From: Heliocidaris tuberculata
Lineage: Eukaryota > Echinodermata > Echinoidea > Camarodonta > Echinometridae
Direction of reading: 5' to 3'
Length of the DNA stretch: 64,000 bases
Assembly (NCBI GenBank): GCA_025618425.1
Contig: CM046849.1
Span: 34,374,462 to 34,438,461, forward strand
Part shown: positions 62,106 to 64,000 of the stretch, one piece after another
Position numbering within the stretch: position 1 is the stretch's first letter
How the letters are laid out: each line of letters starts with the position of its first letter
The notes under the pieces: generated by a model
Databases searched by the model: none
What the model saw: only the letters and a program-made list of their open reading frames with translations
What the model was told of the DNA's origin: nothing
Translations under genes and position numbers: made by a program

Positions 62106-62715
62106 GTAAGTTTAAAGAGATAGATCGTAGAACTGTGGGTCAGTTAAAAATCCTTTTGAGAAGCAATATTTTCAAGAGATGAGTGACAGAATTATGGATT
62201 ACTTAAAATTCCCTTTGAAAAACAAGTTTTTGAAGAGATAAATGATAGATTTTTGGGTTAGTTAAAATTCCTTTTTAGAGACATTTTTTTCTGGCTGAGA
62301 ATCATAGATGTTGTATAAGGATAGTTAAACAATGACATCTCAATTTATCCACATTTGAAATAAGACAAACAGAATGGTATACATTTGGTGGGTGGTTGGA
62401 ATATAGAACCCACTACTAACTGGACTTTTCTATAATTATATTCAGAATTGTATTGGCACTTTATCGGTGTTTCAACATCAAAGAAAAGACGGTTTCCCTT
62501 GAAACTGGTATATCTTAAAGTTGATACATATGTCAAACAATCTAGGAGAAACACTGTTCTTGATCAGCCAGTACTGATAGAAGTTAGAAACAATCCCTTG
62601 TAGAAGTCAAGTGCAATAATTGCTACAACACGTTATTGATACTTTGATACTATTCAAAATCCCTTAGCTGGTCTGTTTTTGTTGAATTGTTCCATGGTTA
62701 AATCTTCAATATGTA

Positions 62716-63118
62716 GAGGTGTCTTGGTCTAGTGGATATGTCTCCAGACTACAGATCATAAGGTGTGGGGTTCATATCCTGCCAGAACACCTTGTCAGGG
62801 TAGCTCAGCTAAAGCCTGGTTAATAATAGTACAGTGAAACCTGTAAATAAAGACTGCTCTAGGGAGACAAGAAAAACGGTCTTTATGAGAAGGTGGTCTT
62901 TATGAGGAAGTTGTCTTAAATGTTCCGGTTCCTTTAATACACATTTCACTGAGAAATGTTTTCCAAGGGAAACAGAAATTGTGGTCTTTATAGGCAGGTG
63001 GTTTTTCTATACAGGTGGTCACTAAAGCAATTTTGACTGTATAACGATTTAAAACATTGGTATTAAGCACTATATAAATGTTACTTTTACTATTAATTAT
63101 TATCATTATTGATATTGC
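62716..63118 (+). mobile_element. Probable tRNA-derived SINE carrying a foldback insertion
   Basis: The head has box A-like TGGTCTAGTGG (62725-62735) and box B-like GGGTTCATATCC (62768-62779). A tail-like TATTAATTATTATCATTATT lies at 63089-63108. Between them, about 62830-63040 carries ACAGTGAAACCTGTAAATAA and GTGGTCTTTATGAG motifs resembling the intron repeat around the exon relics at 35.3-36.0 kb. The tail sits about 25 bases before the exon at 63136. Confidence 0.6.
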
Positions 63119-63135
63119 TATGGTTTTCTTATCAG

Positions 63136-63225
63136 GTAGTGTCGTATCCATCACATCAAGCGGAACGACTGTGGCTGACGTTACTGCATGGTACCCGCCA
63201 GATGACAAAGATGAAAGCTATGTTG
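63136..63225 (+). CDS. Integrin alpha subunit, blade 2-3 exon with DDKDESYVG
   Basis: The exon encodes (G)SVVSITSSGTTVADVTAW, then YPPDDKDESYVG with the flanking shared codons. It follows directly in sequence from the blade 2 exon (W-R-G-S-V-V, like W-x-G-x-V in other alpha chains). Its end, D-E-S-Y-V-G, corresponds to the D-(D)-S-Y-L-G-Y-S start of the next FG-GAP repeat, so the next exon should begin with Y-S. The acceptor is TTTCTTATCAG and the donor GTTG|GTAAGT; phase 1 in, phase 1 out. The following exon is not within the remaining 775 bases, so the gene continues beyond the window. Confidence 0.93.
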
Positions 63226-64000
63226 GTAAGTTCTCGTAACATTTTCTTGTATTCTCAAAACAATCAACTCCCTTTAGGCCAGGTTTAGACCTTGCCTTAG
63301 TAGATCATTTGTTGTGTTTGAGGAATGATGTTTTCTTCCAAATTCAGTACTTTTCCAGGAACAGGAGATCGGTTATGAAGGATAAACCCTCATGCTTCAG
63401 TATTATTTTTCTAGTGAGCGATACATAAGGCTTGTAAGACTAGCATTTTAATAACTCTTTAAAAGAAAATGTCATCTCTATTTCAGGAAACACTTCACGT
63501 TGACTATATTCCCATGAAGATATTATTGACACATTTCAAGTGGAAGAGTGGCTGCGTTCATTGAATTTGGAAAGTAATATCAAACTTTTTGAAGGATTAT
63601 TTCTCACCTTCTTTGTAATGATAACAATTTGGATTGTTATTTAGTCGCACAAGCAAATATTTGTCCACCATAGAAGGTGTAATAAAGAATTGTCAATGAA
63701 TATAAGAGTAGAAAAACAACTTTATGAGCCTTCTCTTACTCTAATATCAACCACAAAGTTTAATTCATGATTTTCTTTAAAAGTGAAAGTAATCATTTGA
63801 AAATAGTTGGTTAAAAGGAACTATTACTGAGATTTATCAAAATAGTGATTCTACAAATTATCTATCTAGGAATATATAATATAATATTAGGACAATGCTG
63901 ACAGAAGTCCATCAAGTGACTGACATTTTTTATAGTAATCTAAAAACTTGATATACAAACAGAATTTCTGATTCAATTATTTCCCCCATTCCTATTATTG
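63226..64000. other. Intron of the integrin gene to window end
   Basis: AT-rich sequence. No acceptor followed by an integrin-like Y-S-V-A-x-G coding stretch was seen. Confidence 0.6.

Noticed and set aside
1..64000. CRISPR arrays, bacterial operons or viral genes
   Set aside because: Introns, microsatellites, SINEs and MITEs show an animal genome. No direct-repeat/spacer array or viral protein was seen.

Overview
The window is a draft-assembly piece (one 500-base run of N) of an AT-rich, intron-rich, repeat-dense animal genome. The integrin, the many foldback elements with GGGCCC or GGGGAGCG ends, the tRNA-derived SINEs, the interstitial TTAGGG repeats and the frequent poly-C/G and ACATGTAC tracts suggest a marine deuterostome, most likely an echinoderm such as a sea urchin. 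That assignment is inference; no species marker was identified.

Only one gene could be recognised: the 5' part of an integrin alpha subunit on the + strand, from 35118 to 63225, incomplete at both ends. Its exons encode the first two blades of the beta-propeller. In order they are 35118-35254 (VGAP and GAIFKC), 39031-39143 (DNQWLGVSL), a set of alternative exons, 61971-62105 (WCQAGF) and 63136-63225 (DDKDESYVG). The TCGH-W and DNQWLGVSL signatures point to the alpha4/alpha9 branch. The signal peptide and first FG-GAP sequence were not found upstream, and the rest of the gene lies beyond 64000.

The most notable feature is the third exon position, which is present several times in tandem. Exons at 40851-40974, 44115-44247 and 47908-48043 all encode versions of the same segment (C-x-H-x-W-S-N ... 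N-G-x-C-Y ... R-P-C), all with phase 0 entry and phase 1 exit. A fourth, degenerate candidate lies at 51598-51739. Because of the phases, the reading frame survives only if exactly one copy is used: adding a second copy or skipping all of them creates an early stop. This looks like a mutually exclusive exon cassette that swaps a disulfide-bonded loop region of the integrin head. A second, smaller exon duplication lies just downstream of the exon at 35118, where its 3' half and splice donor are repeated three more times.

Region by region: 0.3-5.8 kb is a diverged tandem repeat array. 5.8-12.8 kb holds short tandem repeats, including an interstitial telomere-like tract at 9.6 kb and a GGTACC-rich minisatellite, and ends in a pyrimidine minisatellite that runs into the assembly gap (12786-13285). 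13.3-35.1 kb is non-coding as far as can be seen, with hAT-like, TTAA-flanked and foldback elements. 35.1-63.2 kb is the integrin gene, whose introns carry the exon relics, MITEs, SINEs, a GGACAACTACCCC palindrome at 52 kb and a 5.2 kb inverted repeat at 54.2-59.4 kb. No other protein gene, rRNA, functional tRNA or CRISPR array was supported.
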